Positions 24,201-34,200 of a stretch of DNA of 64,000 nt are shown here, piece by piece. The notes below the pieces were generated by a model. The model made no database searches, was not told the DNA's origin, and saw nothing but the letters and a program-made list of their open reading frames with translations. This DNA comes from Urechis unicinctus. Taxonomy: Eukaryota > Annelida > Polychaeta > Xenopneusta > Urechidae. The translations under genes were made by a program, and so were the position numbers. The stretch spans positions 50,508,843 through 50,572,842 of the forward strand of contig CM067358.1 in the NCBI GenBank assembly GCA_034190875.2, written 5' to 3'. The stretch's first letter is position 1. Every line of letters begins with the position of its first letter.

Positions 24201-24471
24201 AGCAAGAACCAAGATGGCGACTCGAGATCACCGGAGGGTTCATTCCGAGGAGCGAGTGCTGGATGGCCCAGTGAGGGAGGCTCGAGTGCAGGACCGTGCT
24301 AAAAGGTCAAGGTCACAGGATCGAACTCTGGAGGAGGAGAAGAGACGACCTCCTCCTCGCTGTCATCTATACACCCCGGATCCCGACAATACACCCTTCA
24401 ACAGAGCTCGCTTACTGCACACAGGTGTCTCAAATCAAAAAACTCATTCACAAGATATCAACCCTAAATGA
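18209..24471 (+). CDS. Unrecognised zinc-binding, coiled-coil protein with Arg/Ser-rich 18-residue repeats (4 exons)
   Basis: Exons inferred from splice sites and phase: 18209-18292, 20094-20294, 20508-20576 and 21021-24471. All three introns are phase 0 and GT-AG. The ATG has a good context (TTACCATGG). Exon 1 encodes a short N-terminus. Exon 2 has two Cys pairs (CMACG and CSQCG, ~50 residues apart) suggesting a zinc-binding module. Exon 4 begins with a Gln/Leu/His-rich coiled coil (~VSLQTALQTLLSSMQEEA), then a long polar, Ser/Pro/Arg-rich region. That region includes sixteen 18-residue repeats RDRSPEGNGPVRGSRSQT. The frame of exon 4 changes at about 21475-21479: dropping one base of the C run joins two clean frames, giving about 1,270 residues. 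The repeats recall SR-type proteins, and the SP sites could be phosphorylated. I do not recognise the family. Confidence 0.72.
18633..19843. repeat. 33-bp minisatellite in intron 1
   Basis: About 36 tandem copies of GCATCTCTGCTTGGCGCCCA plus CGTCTCTATCGTA (33 bp). The unit is eleven codons long and lacks stops in several frames. Long open frames therefore appear on both strands (for example 19169-19843 plus and 19193-19777 minus). It lies between exons 1 and 2 of the Arg/Ser-repeat gene, with no in-frame connection to either. The unit spacing is nearly invariant except around 19100-19150. Confidence 0.92.
22357..23220 (+). repeat. 54-bp coding minisatellite, 16 exact-length copies
   Basis: Sixteen 54-bp units (864 bp) follow one another without a single indel, all in the coding frame of the host gene. 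Most variation is at the residue after GNGP, which alternates Val and Asp in many neighbours (also Phe). Three units (the first and the two GNGLD units) differ at the Pro itself. A partial seventeenth unit (RNRSPDG) follows. Confidence 0.95.
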
Positions 24472-24598
24472 CAGCGGTGACGTTTGTTTCCCTTACCTAT
24501 TTTGCTTTTACTGCATAATTGATTTTGTCTTCCTTTACCGTCGCCAGGTAGACGATGTGGTTGGTACCGGCGAGTGGCCGCCCTGACCTGTATGCCCA

Positions 24599-24604
24599 AT
24601 AAAA
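24599..24604 (+). terminator. Polyadenylation signal candidate
   Basis: AATAAA 128 bases after the stop codon at 24471. It is consistent with the 3' end of the Arg/Ser-repeat gene. Confidence 0.55.
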
Positions 24605-24806
24605 CTGGTTTCGTAAACAGTCGACTTAAATTAGCACAGGTGTTGCAGTTTGATGTAACATTGTTATTGGGACCGGTACAATGAATGCGCAGCTCAAACC
24701 GGACAGCCAATACAACATGCCGATACACGGGTGCATGAACTGGGTCGTGTAGCGTTATGATTGATTATCATAATGGTCAAAATCAGTATATATATTCATG
24801 TATATG

Positions 24807-24882
<76 letters not shown>

Positions 24883-26380
24883 TGCTCTATATATTTAAAT
24901 ATATAATATTTATTATATATAGAAGAAGATTTGTATATAAATGTTTATATAATGCGTTTGACTATCATGATGGCCAATCCTTACGCCTTACTTTACCTTA
25001 TACATGCGACCGATGCGTTTTTAACGTTATTAGACCCCAACGTTATGATATATCATAATGGTACAACAATACCAAAGGTGTCAGCCATGAGCGACTGGGA
25101 CAACCGTTACCGATCAGTAGTAGCTTCTTATATTTGTGGTGCAAGACCATAATTGAAAATTATAAATTCATTCTTCTCTGTGGACAGAATACTGCTCTGT
25201 TTGCACTCATTTTGGACACATTCATTCGGTGTATCAGTTTTATTGACCGCTATGTGATTTGGGCGTTGTCATCTACAAAAGACAATTTTCAACAAGTTCA
25301 AGAATACCTGATGATGAAACACCTGAGGGTGATGAAAGTAATACATCCCTCATGAGCTTGAAATAAGACATTCCTCTCAGGTGACGTAGAACGAGATAAC
25401 CACTCCTGCTCTCTGTCTCTTCCAGCGCGCATGTCATCTGTCAAAGCTAATAATATATGTGCATAAACTTGTATTACAAATCAAATCATTTTTACAGTAC
25501 GGTTTGATCTATTCCAATAGATACCGTTCAGCCGACATGTAACACACTCGTCTTTGTGTGCAGTTCAACCATAAACATACTTTTCTTAACTTGATACATA
25601 TTACATCCATTCGGATAAATATGTATCCAAATCATCACCGTAGAGATACAAATACATCTAGGTCATCTGACAAGTGGCTTTTGACTGCACGCTGAGAACC
25701 TAATGTCACAGGAAAACCAATGAATTAAAATCCTACCTTTTGGGCGAAATGATATTTCTTTTCAGAAAACCTATTAGATTAACTTAGTCGAACGACATTG
25801 AGCAGAGTCAATTTGTAAAGGCCCGAAAGGAAATCTATCAAGGCTGGTCCACAACTGGAAATTACATAAATGGATGAGACAGAACCTCGAATACACAGAT
25901 ACCACATTGGAAGTCGACAATGCTGCGTTTGTGTTTTTTTAACAACATTTGTTCCCCCACCAATAAGATCTTTGTAGCTGCAGCCGGCATAAATGAATAT
26001 TCAGATGTTTGATAATAGTATTTTCGTCGAATTGAGAACATTTGTACACAATGCTGAGGAACATTCCAAAGGTGTGAAGGTGACAGTTTCCACAGTACAT
26101 TTTAGCCAAGAGAATATTTCGTTACATTTTACATTTTATCAAAAATAAAACTTACCACCACAACAAACTCAGAGCGTCGCTTCTGAGGATCAAAGCCACC
26201 GATGAATCTGATAGGAAGCCAGCTCGTCTCGGCGACGCATGGTTCGTCATAAGCGCGTCACCCAGTCCTGTGATCATTTGCCGGGCTGAACGCGTGACGC
26301 GTAGTAGCGCGGACGAACTTACTGCTCAAAGAAAGCCGCCCATCGTACGGAAGCAGTTCGTGGGGTCTTGGAGGGACTCG
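24605..26380. other. Intergenic between the Arg/Ser-repeat gene and the homeobox gene
   Basis: Contains a TA microsatellite at 24811-24879. Otherwise AT-rich sequence with short open frames and no recognisable coding region. Confidence 0.5.
24811..24879. repeat. (TA)n microsatellite
   Basis: About 34 uninterrupted TA dinucleotides. Confidence 0.98.
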
Positions 26381-26386
26381 TTCGGA

Positions 26387-26392
26387 TATAAG
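26387..26392 (+). promoter_or_regulatory. TATA-like box of the homeobox gene
   Basis: TATAAG, 74 bases upstream of the ATG at 26466. This leaves room for a short 5' UTR. It is sequence-based only. Confidence 0.35.
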
Positions 26393-26465
26393 GACCTCAT
26401 CCACGTTCGATCCTCATTCATTCCATTAACATTGGTTATATACCAGATATCAACTATAACAAGCG

Positions 26466-27836
26466 ATGGCAGTTGTGTCGAATATCACTGGCGCGAGTGT
26501 TAACTCTAAACCTGGTGAGTTGGCTTCCTTCTAATTGTGACAAATAATAGGTGTACATTATCAGGTACCGGGTATATGAAAGATTCAGCGGGAATTAATT
26601 TGGTACCAAAGTTAATTATACATTATTAGCTAGAAAACTTACCTGATACAACAATCATTATTCAAATTAATGATTTCTATTTTATTTGCTACCATGAACA
26701 TGATAATGGAGAAATAAACCTTCCTTCGATATTTTTCCGACAGATGGGGTTTGGCCGAGTTTGACCTCACAGGGAAAAGGAGGGCCACCACAGTACAATA
26801 AACGACGCACGCGTACCCTCTTTTCCAGTCAGAGCTTGTCGATACTGGAGGAGGTGTTTGAGGGCTCGCCCTACCCGGATGTAACAGTTCGTGAGGGTCT
26901 TGCTGAGCAGCTTGGGGTGGCAGAGGCTAGGGTTCATGTAAGACTGAGTACTGTGCTTCATTAATGAACGATAGCACAATTCTTACTGATGTCGATGTAA
27001 TGGTTATCGATGTTCACTTGTTATGACTGTGGATGTTCATTTGTTATGACTGTGGATGTTTACTTGTTATGACTGGATACTCACTTGTTATGGATGTATA
27101 TTCACTTGTTATGGCCGTTTTTGTTTCAGACCTGGTTTCAGAACAGGCGTTCGCGATTAAACAAGAGTACGAAAAGGCAAAGAGGGGAGGTGGATGCGTC
27201 GACAGAACGCCTCGGCCGCGAACGCGTGCTCCAAGGAAAGCGTCGCGTCCTCAACCTTCACGTGACCTCAGTCCCGCTTCTAGCGACGACGGTGTTACAG
27301 AGACATGGGGGAGTCAAGACAAACCGAAGCCACCGACATCACTGAAACGACCTTGGTGTGATGACCTCAATGATACCCTACCCCCAAAGAGGCACACAAT
27401 TGACTTGAAACGGAACATAGAGGAAGTCACCAGTACTCCAGCGAAAGAGATTCAACCCCTGGACCTCTCCATGCGGAGCGTCAGGCCGCGGAATGGACCT
27501 TATCGTCCAGCTCCTCTGTCGCTAGGCGCCTCTAGACTGCCCTACAACTCCCCCATGTTGCCCGTGATGAGTCCCATCTCGCCGTGGTATTACTCGCCCT
27601 ACTCCAGCGATATCTACCCGCTCTCTCCAGATGCATCTTTGGCCCTCTCGTCGACTCCTGCCAATAGAGATGGCTCCTTCTTCCAGTTTGCTCCACAGCG
27701 TATTCCGGTAGCAGCCCCTGGTAGCCTCCCGTCTGTGTATGGGAGCTCCCCAGGCATTATCCGGGTTACCCACATGAGCCCAGGAGCTGATTCGTCCGGT
27801 TACATGTCACAACTCTCTCTCAGTGCTTCACCCTGA
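26466..27836 (+). CDS. PRD-class homeobox transcription factor (3 exons)
   Basis: Exons 26466-26514, 26744-26937 and 27130-27836, with GT-AG introns in phases 1 and 0. Residues 36-95 form an ungapped 60-residue homeodomain with F8, L16, F20, W48, Q50, N51 and R53. The second intron falls between homeodomain positions 46 and 47, a site characteristic of PRD-class genes. There is no paired domain. Position 47 is Thr instead of the usual Val/Ile, and helix 3 reads TWFQNRRSR. The C-terminal part is Pro/Ser-rich and holds PLDLS (27456-27470), the core of the PxDLS motif that binds the CtBP co-repressor. The homeodomain frame and the C-terminal frame differ. One missing base near the G run at 27184-27187 would join them, giving about 316 residues. 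YPD in the loop recalls Mix/Goosecoid-type PRD domains, but I cannot name the family. Confidence 0.85.
27006..27120. repeat. ~22-25-bp tandem repeat in homeobox intron 2
   Basis: About five copies of a TGGATGTTCACTTGTTATGAC-like unit fill most of the intron that splits the homeodomain. Confidence 0.75.
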
Positions 27837-27924
27837 TTGGTCAGACGGCCATGTCCAAACCAACATTATCACCGGCCATGTGGCTCAATATTGTTTAATA
27901 GTCCTTGTAATTTAATGTACACCA

Positions 27925-27930
27925 AATAAA
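27925..27930 (+). terminator. Polyadenylation signal candidate
   Basis: AATAAA, 89 bases after the homeobox stop codon, followed by a short A run. Confidence 0.55.
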
Positions 27931-28584
27931 AAAACTTGATCTCGTTATGTGTTGCTATGTTTTTTGTTTGTGGATGCGTGGGCAGGATGATTGGCTCTGG
28001 TCGTATGTACATATTATTGGGGTAGAACATATTTTCATCCATGTGTCTGTTTGCTGTGGAAAATGCATCAAATCAAGCGTGCAGCTGCTTGCTTGCCATT
28101 GCATTCAAATCCAAACTATTAAATTTGTTATTTTCTAGGTTTTATTTGCACCACCGGACAGTTCTTATTTCTAATGGAGGGCAATTGCAACCAAGCCTCG
28201 TTCCGATTGCGCAACCATAAAATCAAGGGCGACATTCGGATTGGGAGTGAAACTTATTTTAAAGCTTGATCGGTTTGCCACTGTCAACATCTCCGCTCAT
28301 CAGTTACCAGGTTTAACTTTGCCGTTTCACTACTCCATGTGAAGCGGTCCAGATTCAGCAAAGAAACTGACATGTTCCAGGCATACAATGGCGTTTAGTC
28401 TGTGATGGAGGAGAGAGATTGTGATACATGCACACAGCCATTGGGTCATGTCACCTCACCTTGCCCAGACAAAAGCGCAACCATAAAATCAACGACAGCC
28501 CCGACTGTTGATCCAGTAACAAAGGGAGCAGCGTTAGCAGCTGTGGACGGAGTTGTCCCAAACGAATAAGACTATGCGAAGACG
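27931..28584. other. Spacer with short direct repeats before the Ty3-type element
   Basis: GCGCAACCATAAAATCAA occurs at 28209-28226 and again at 28475-28492. The second copy lies near the probable 5' part of the decayed element. No LTR matching the 3' side is visible. Confidence 0.4.
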
Positions 28585-29662
28585 ATGAGGAAGCTACGGA
28601 ACCATTTCATCCCGGAGAGAAATCCATGTTTCAGATTCCTCAAATTAAAAAAACATGATGAAACAGTCACCAGCTATGCTGCACGCCTGAAGGATGCAAC
28701 AAAATATTGTGACTTTGGTGCAGACAGAGATAAACGCATAAGGGAACATCTGATTAACCCCATGGATAATTAAGACTTGACAAGAAAAGCCATCAGCAAA
28801 AAGTGGAACCTTCACATCCTACTGACAGAGGCCGTTCGGCACGAACAAACCAGTCCGGAAGTATCTGAAATGAAGCGGGATGTACAAGTCAATAAGATAA
28901 GCAAACGAGGCTGTGGAAGAGGATCGTTTCGAGGAGTTCCGCGATATGAGTATGAAGGAATAAGAAGAAAGGACAAATGCAGCTACTGTGGATTAAGCGA
29001 AGTACACCCACCAGGAAAAAAACTGCCCAGCATATGGGAAAACATGTGCAAAGTGTGGCAGGAAGGGTCACTTTGCAGTAGTGTGTAGAAGGGTAAGCGA
29101 TAATTGGGACCAGATAAATTCTCACAGCGGCAGCCAACCACGAGGTAGAAACTATTCCAGAGGGCATGCGCACCGTGGTGGACCAAGAGGACGTATAAGA
29201 CACAACGGCCCCATCAAAAGAACAACAGAAGATGAGACCCATGCACAATATGAGGATGAAGACGAAGATTTTATCCAGAAAGCAGTAAAGCACCTGGGAG
29301 TGACGAAAGTCAGCCCACAGACTGAGACGGTAAAAAATGTGAGTTGATAGCAGCTGTGAATGTTACCATAGGCAGGAGACGTACCAGCCCTAGTTGACCT
29401 GGATACGGGAGCTTTGGCTAACGTCATGGATGAGCACCAATTTAGAGTCCTTAAAAAGCACACTGAGATTGACATAAAACTGAGTAAACCAACCTTTCAG
29501 CTCAGAACCATTAACTCAAAATTAGAAACTTTGGGAGAATTTGAGACAACAATACGGAACAAATACCGCGAAGCTGATAGCAAGTTTGTTGTAGTCCAAG
29601 GCTGAATGGATCCATTACCCCTACTGTGACAAACGACTGCAGAAGAGCTGGGATTTGTCAAA

Positions 29663-30477
29663 ATGGACAAAGACGGGAAACTTGATGGCACAAATAACCT
29701 GAAGATAAAACAAACAGATCAATGCAAAGTTGAAGATGAATTCCAAGAATGCCAGATACGAGACACGAAAAACGGCCGAGACATAGAAGTCCATCAAGAC
29801 ATTGATAAAGATGCTCAACCGATAGCCCATAAACCCAGACATGTAGCCTACCATTTGATTGAACCACTGAGGAAATGGTTGGAAATTGGTGTCCAGGAAA
29901 AGATCTTTGAAGAGATCCCACCAGGAGAAGCCATAACATGGTGTTCACCACTGGTGGTACAACCCAAACCTCAGTTTATCGGTCAAGAAATACTAGGACA
30001 GGGACAGATAAGAGCATCAATAGACATGAGAGTGGTCAACAGAGTCACGAACAGAAGCAGAATAGTACAAGCCCTATTAGTTGAGGACTTCGCCTATGCC
30101 TTCAACGAATGCACAGTATTCTCAAAACTAGACCTAAAGCAAGGTTACCATCAGTTGACGTTGGATGAAGAATCTAGGAGAGTGGCAACATTCAGCACAT
30201 TCAGCTGGGGTAACTACAGACCCAGAAGACTAGTGTTCGGAGCAAAATCTTATTTGATGACACAATGTACAAGATATTCGGCGGGATCAAAAGATGCCTG
30301 AACCAGAGAGATGATATCCTTATTGGAGGAAGAGATGTCAAAGAGCATGATGAGACACTGCAAGAGGTACTGCAGAGAGCAAAAGATTACAACATCACCT
30401 TCAATCAAGATAAGTGTGAGTTTCGAACAGATAAAATCACCTTCTTTGGACATAGATTCACACCACAAAGACTTTGA
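29663..30477 (+). pseudogene. Reverse transcriptase remnant of Ty3-type element
   Basis: Two frames carry the reverse transcriptase. The frame at 29663-30301 has the fingers and palm start (ASIDMRVVN, KLDLKQGYHQL). The frame at 30265-30477 has the catalytic Asp pair in QRDDILIGG and the downstream FGHRFTP block. The residue before the Asp pair is Arg, not the Tyr, Ala or similar residue usual in this box. A frame break separates the parts around 30240-30300. Confidence 0.85.
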
Positions 30478-30718
30478 CCAGATCGCATCAAGACAGAGGC
30501 GGTACGCCAATGCACGGAACCAAGGTCAAAAGAAGAGGTAAGAAGCTTCTCAGGATTCACTGGGTATCTGGACGGTTTCATTCCACAGTATGCCAACATC
30601 GTTGCACCACTGAGGGAGCTGACAAAAGAGACCTAAACAGGTGGAAGCCTTTGAGTGATTGAAGAAGGAGGTCACAAGTGACCGTGCAATGGCTTACTTC
30701 AACCCCTAACTGCCAATC

Positions 30719-31123
30719 ATGGTTCGAACCGAAGCAGGATTTAATGAAGGTCTATCTAGCGCTATACTCCAGAAACATGGAAACACATGGAAACATGTCC
30801 ACTTCATAAGCAGAACGCTGACAGAAACAGAGAGAAGATACAGCCAGACAGAGAAAGATGCATTAGCTCTACTTTGGGAAAAACAGCGGTTCAGACTGTA
30901 CATTATTGGAGCACCAAAATTTAAGATTGTAACAGGACATAAGCCACTCATCCCAATGTTCAACAAGTTTTATGCCAAACTCCCACCAAGGATTGAGAAG
31001 TGGGTCGCGGGATTGCAAGATGTGGACTATGAACTAGAGTACCAGCCAGGGAGAAATGAGAAAGATCCACTTGACTACTTGTCAAGACATCCTCTCACAG
31101 AGACAGGAACAGACAACACATAG
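30719..31123 (+). pseudogene. RNase H remnant of Ty3-type element
   Basis: Contains SRTLTETERRYSQTEKDALA, the RNase H block typical of Ty3/Gypsy elements, then IIGAPKFKIVTGHKPL and LDYLSRHP at the end. The usual first catalytic Asp motif is not recognisable; the sequence has RTEAGFNEG there. Confidence 0.85.
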
Positions 31124-31359
31124 ATGAGTATCAAATTGGCAATACAGAGAGAACATTCAGTCATAAAGCAAGACATTACAAAGGCCACTGAGGAGGATAT
31201 TGAACTGCTCGAAGTTCTACACGCGATGCAAACAGGCAACTGGGAAAAGCACAGAAAAAAATGAGTTTAACGCATTCTTCAATATTCGAGAGGAATTATA
31301 TGAAGCCGAGGGAATGATAATGCGAGAAAACAGAATCGCAGTGCAAGACAACTACGAAG

Positions 31360-32728
31360 GAAGATCATTATTGTTGCCCACGTAATGGGACACCTAGAAA
31401 AATTAAAGACAAAAGATCTGCTGAGAAAGAAATACTGCTTTCCTGGAATGTCTCAGCTTACCGATGATATTGTTGGAAGATGCTATGATTGCCAGTTGAC
31501 AACAAAAAACCATCACAGTGAACCAATTATGATGACAGAAATACAGAGGAACCATGGCATACTATCTCAATGGACTTTGGGGGCCATACCCTGACAGCCA
31601 TTACAACCTGGTCATGGTCGATAAAAGATCGCGCTACCAAATAGTCGAAGAAACAACATCTACCAATTTCAAGCAGACAAGAAGAATCCCAAACAGAATC
31701 GAGACAGATGGTGGACCACCATTCAACAGCAAAGAGTTTGCTAAGAGGGATTTCAACATCACATAGTAACACCACAACATGCAAGAGCCAACGGAGAGGC
31801 TGAAAGATTCATGAGAACCCTAGGCAAGTCAGAGAGAATCATCAGCAGACATACCAAAGACAAAGATGAGAGAAGAGGTGCCATACAAGAGATGCTTATG
31901 GCATATAGAGACACACCACCCGTCGCCACTGGCGTGTCACCATATGAACTGATGAAGCACAGGGTAACTAGAACAAAGCTAGAGGAATTTGGAGGAAGGG
32001 AAATACCCAATAGTGCTGAAATCAATAGAAGAGACCAACAATACAAAAAGAAGATAAAGGAGAGAAGAGAGAATAGGAACACAAAGGCCCACAACATCAT
32101 TCGAGGAGACTGTGTACGAGTGGAGCAGAACAGACACACAAAATGGTCATTACCATATGAACCAAACCTCTACACAGTCACAGAAGTCAATGGTTCAACT
32201 GTCACAGCGAGAAGACTAGCAGATGGAAGAATAATTACAAGAGATGGAAGCAAATTCAAAATAGCAAACCATTTACTGACTAAAGTGACTCTGGGCGATA
32301 GGAACACCCAGAACACTGAGATTGATGAGGATGAGCGAGAGCATGTTATGACAGACTCAGCTATTGAGATGACGAAAGACCAGATCACAGAAACCAGGCC
32401 GATACACCAAGCCAACGCCATCCGGAGACCAGCACCACACCAGCTACAACAGATCAACTCGCAACACCAACAGGTGACAGACCAAAACCAAAAACACCAG
32501 GGAAAGAAACAAGCGAGGAAAAAAACCCAGAACGACCAAAACGCGACAGAAGACAACCTCGATACCTTGACGACTTTGTGCACTAATTTTGCAGTTGAAC
32601 TTGTATGTAAAAAGGGGTGCAGGCGGATCGCTGCCCCGATTTTGTGTTTGAAGTTACTGTTGAAATTACAAAAGCCTTTTGTTTTAAAACAAGGGAGAGA
32701 TATAACAGACCTATATAATATGATGTAA
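31360..32728 (+). pseudogene. Integrase remnant of Ty3-type element
   Basis: Zinc-binding HVMGH and CYDC are visible near 31375-31500, first-Asp and second-Asp regions at ~31565-31600 and ~31700-31720, and the Glu region at ~31780-31815. They are in different frames. The final clean frame (31811-32728) carries the C-terminal domain and a long basic, Gln-rich tail. Confidence 0.8.
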
Positions 32729-32785
32729 TACAAGAAACATTACAAGACGCTACCTGTTAGCCAAGGCGTTATTGTCATAACGTCT

Positions 32786-32860
32786 CGTAAAACCATTTGG
32801 AATTCTCTGTTTAATTTGGAGCTATAGTTGTCTCGACCAATCAGATGACTCCATATCTCT
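32786..32860 (+). repeat. Dispersed repeat core, copy 3
   Basis: AAAACCATTTGGAATTCTCT and then CTCGACCAATCAGATGACT. It matches the words at 10453 and 10804 and directly abuts the 3' end of the Ty3-type remnant. Confidence 0.6.
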
Positions 32861-33259
32861 TAACAGCAGCCGAGCCCCGATACGTGGGATCAACAGTCCC
32901 ATGTGCTTTTGTTGATTTCATGGTATCGTCGCCTGATGTCGGAGGTGCCTTTCGTGTAATTTCATAATCGTCACGCAGCTTAGCGTAGCTATAAACTCTT
33001 TGACCTTCACATCCCCCTAACATGCAACAACAAAAAATGTCGACCCCAGGCCAGTTCCCTCGCTTCAGAAAGTTATTGACAATCTAAAACTACCATCCAC
33101 AGTCAGACAGTGCGGACATGAAAGATCGAGGACGGCGCGGGCGCTGTTGGAGGCGAACTGTTTTCGATTGGTGTACCCCATTTAAGGTAATTTATTAAGT
33201 TGACATTCATTAAACAGTGTACTTGTTATTTTCGCTATAAATAAGCCTATTGTGTGACG

Positions 33260-34200
33260 TGTTTTGGTAGCGGCAACTGGATGTTATCTCAGCAAACTCG
33301 ACCTCAAAAGTGTCTACCGCTCTGTCTGCATCAACCAGCATCATTATCAATACACTGGCCTTCTATGGACACTTCAGTGGTAATGATCGCCCGACCTATA
33401 TGTATGATACTCGACTCCACTAGCCTGTCAGCAGAAGTATTCCATAGACTCTCCTGATCAACCCAGCGTAGCCAGGCATGGCATTACTGTTGTAGCGTAC
33501 CTGGACGATTTCCTGATTATAAGCAACACGTGAGAAGAAGCTTCAGCAAAAGCCATCGTAATACTAAGGAAATTAGGCTTTTCCGCTTAAAAAGTCGCAT
33601 CACAAATTCAAGCTCGGGCCAGATTTTCAAGCCGACGTCAAATGGTGGTTGAAATGCATGCCACTATTTAACAGAATAAGTTTTGCACGCTCTGCACGCA
33701 TCGATATCTGCATATCTACTGATGCATCCAACCGGGGCGTGAGTATCATCCTTGACTTCTATTTTGTGTCGCAGTTTTTCCGCCAGGTGCGCTGGTTGCG
33801 AATCAAAGACGACAAGGAAGCCCGCTACAAAATCTTTGACGTTTGCGCGAGCCACTCAACGTTCTTACTCCACCCAGCTGAATACACAACTTACGTTTTG
33901 GTCTAGCACCAACATCGTACCACTGCCTGTCACCACTAAAACTGCTGTTCGCTATGCTGCCCACTTAGCTCAACGACCCAAATGCATTTCAAGTTGTGTT
34001 TTGCAAGGTATTAGGCGAGATATAGGCTATGTCACCTCTCAGCGCATTCCCATCACCCCCGACCCCGCATTATTTGCTGGGCAATGCCGCTCGTGTGTAT
34101 TTTTTTAGCTGCCTATATTGTGGCCTTTGTTGTGACTCTCCCACAAATCAATCTTGACACCTACGACTACCTTTGACGCCAAGAGGCAACTTTTTCACAA
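33260..34200 (+). mobile_element. Decayed DIRS-like (tyrosine-recombinase) retroelement
   Basis: Three blocks in order on the plus strand resemble DIRS-type pol. First is a reverse transcriptase start (SKLDLKSVYRSV, ~33280) with catalytic YLDDFLII at 33498-33521. Next is a segment with STDASNRGV (~33711), like the RNase H region of these elements. Last is LPVTTKTAVRYAAHLAQR followed by LQGIRRDIG and ITPDPALF (~33920-34080), which resembles the N-terminal part of the tyrosine recombinase. Stops and frameshifts separate them, and the recombinase catalytic Arg/His/Tyr region is absent, so the copy is truncated. The class call rests on family knowledge and not on terminal repeats, which I do not see. 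Confidence 0.7.

Larger units (their letters stand above)
28585..32728 (+). mobile_element. Decayed Ty3/Gypsy-type retrotransposon (gag-pol remnant)
   Basis: Gag, protease, reverse transcriptase, RNase H and integrase motifs follow in the standard order, spread over many frames with stops and frameshifts. Gag-like helices lie at 28585-29090 with a disrupted zinc knuckle. A protease motif DTGA is at 29405. Reverse transcriptase lies at 29663-30477, with SKLDLKQGYHQL and a DDILIGG catalytic box. RNase H is at 30719-31123. Integrase at ~31370-32300 shows HVMGH, CYDC, TDGGPP and the conserved Glu region, then a basic C-terminal tail. A purine-rich AAGGGAGAGA tract at ~32691-32700 could be the polypurine tract. 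I see no LTR pair, so both ends are probably lost. It cannot encode working proteins as read. Confidence 0.88.

Noticed and set aside
26761..26964. Separate small protein starting at a TTG at 26761
   Set aside because: It is the homeodomain exon. An upstream ATG exon joins in correct phase, and the frame runs into the intron at 26938.
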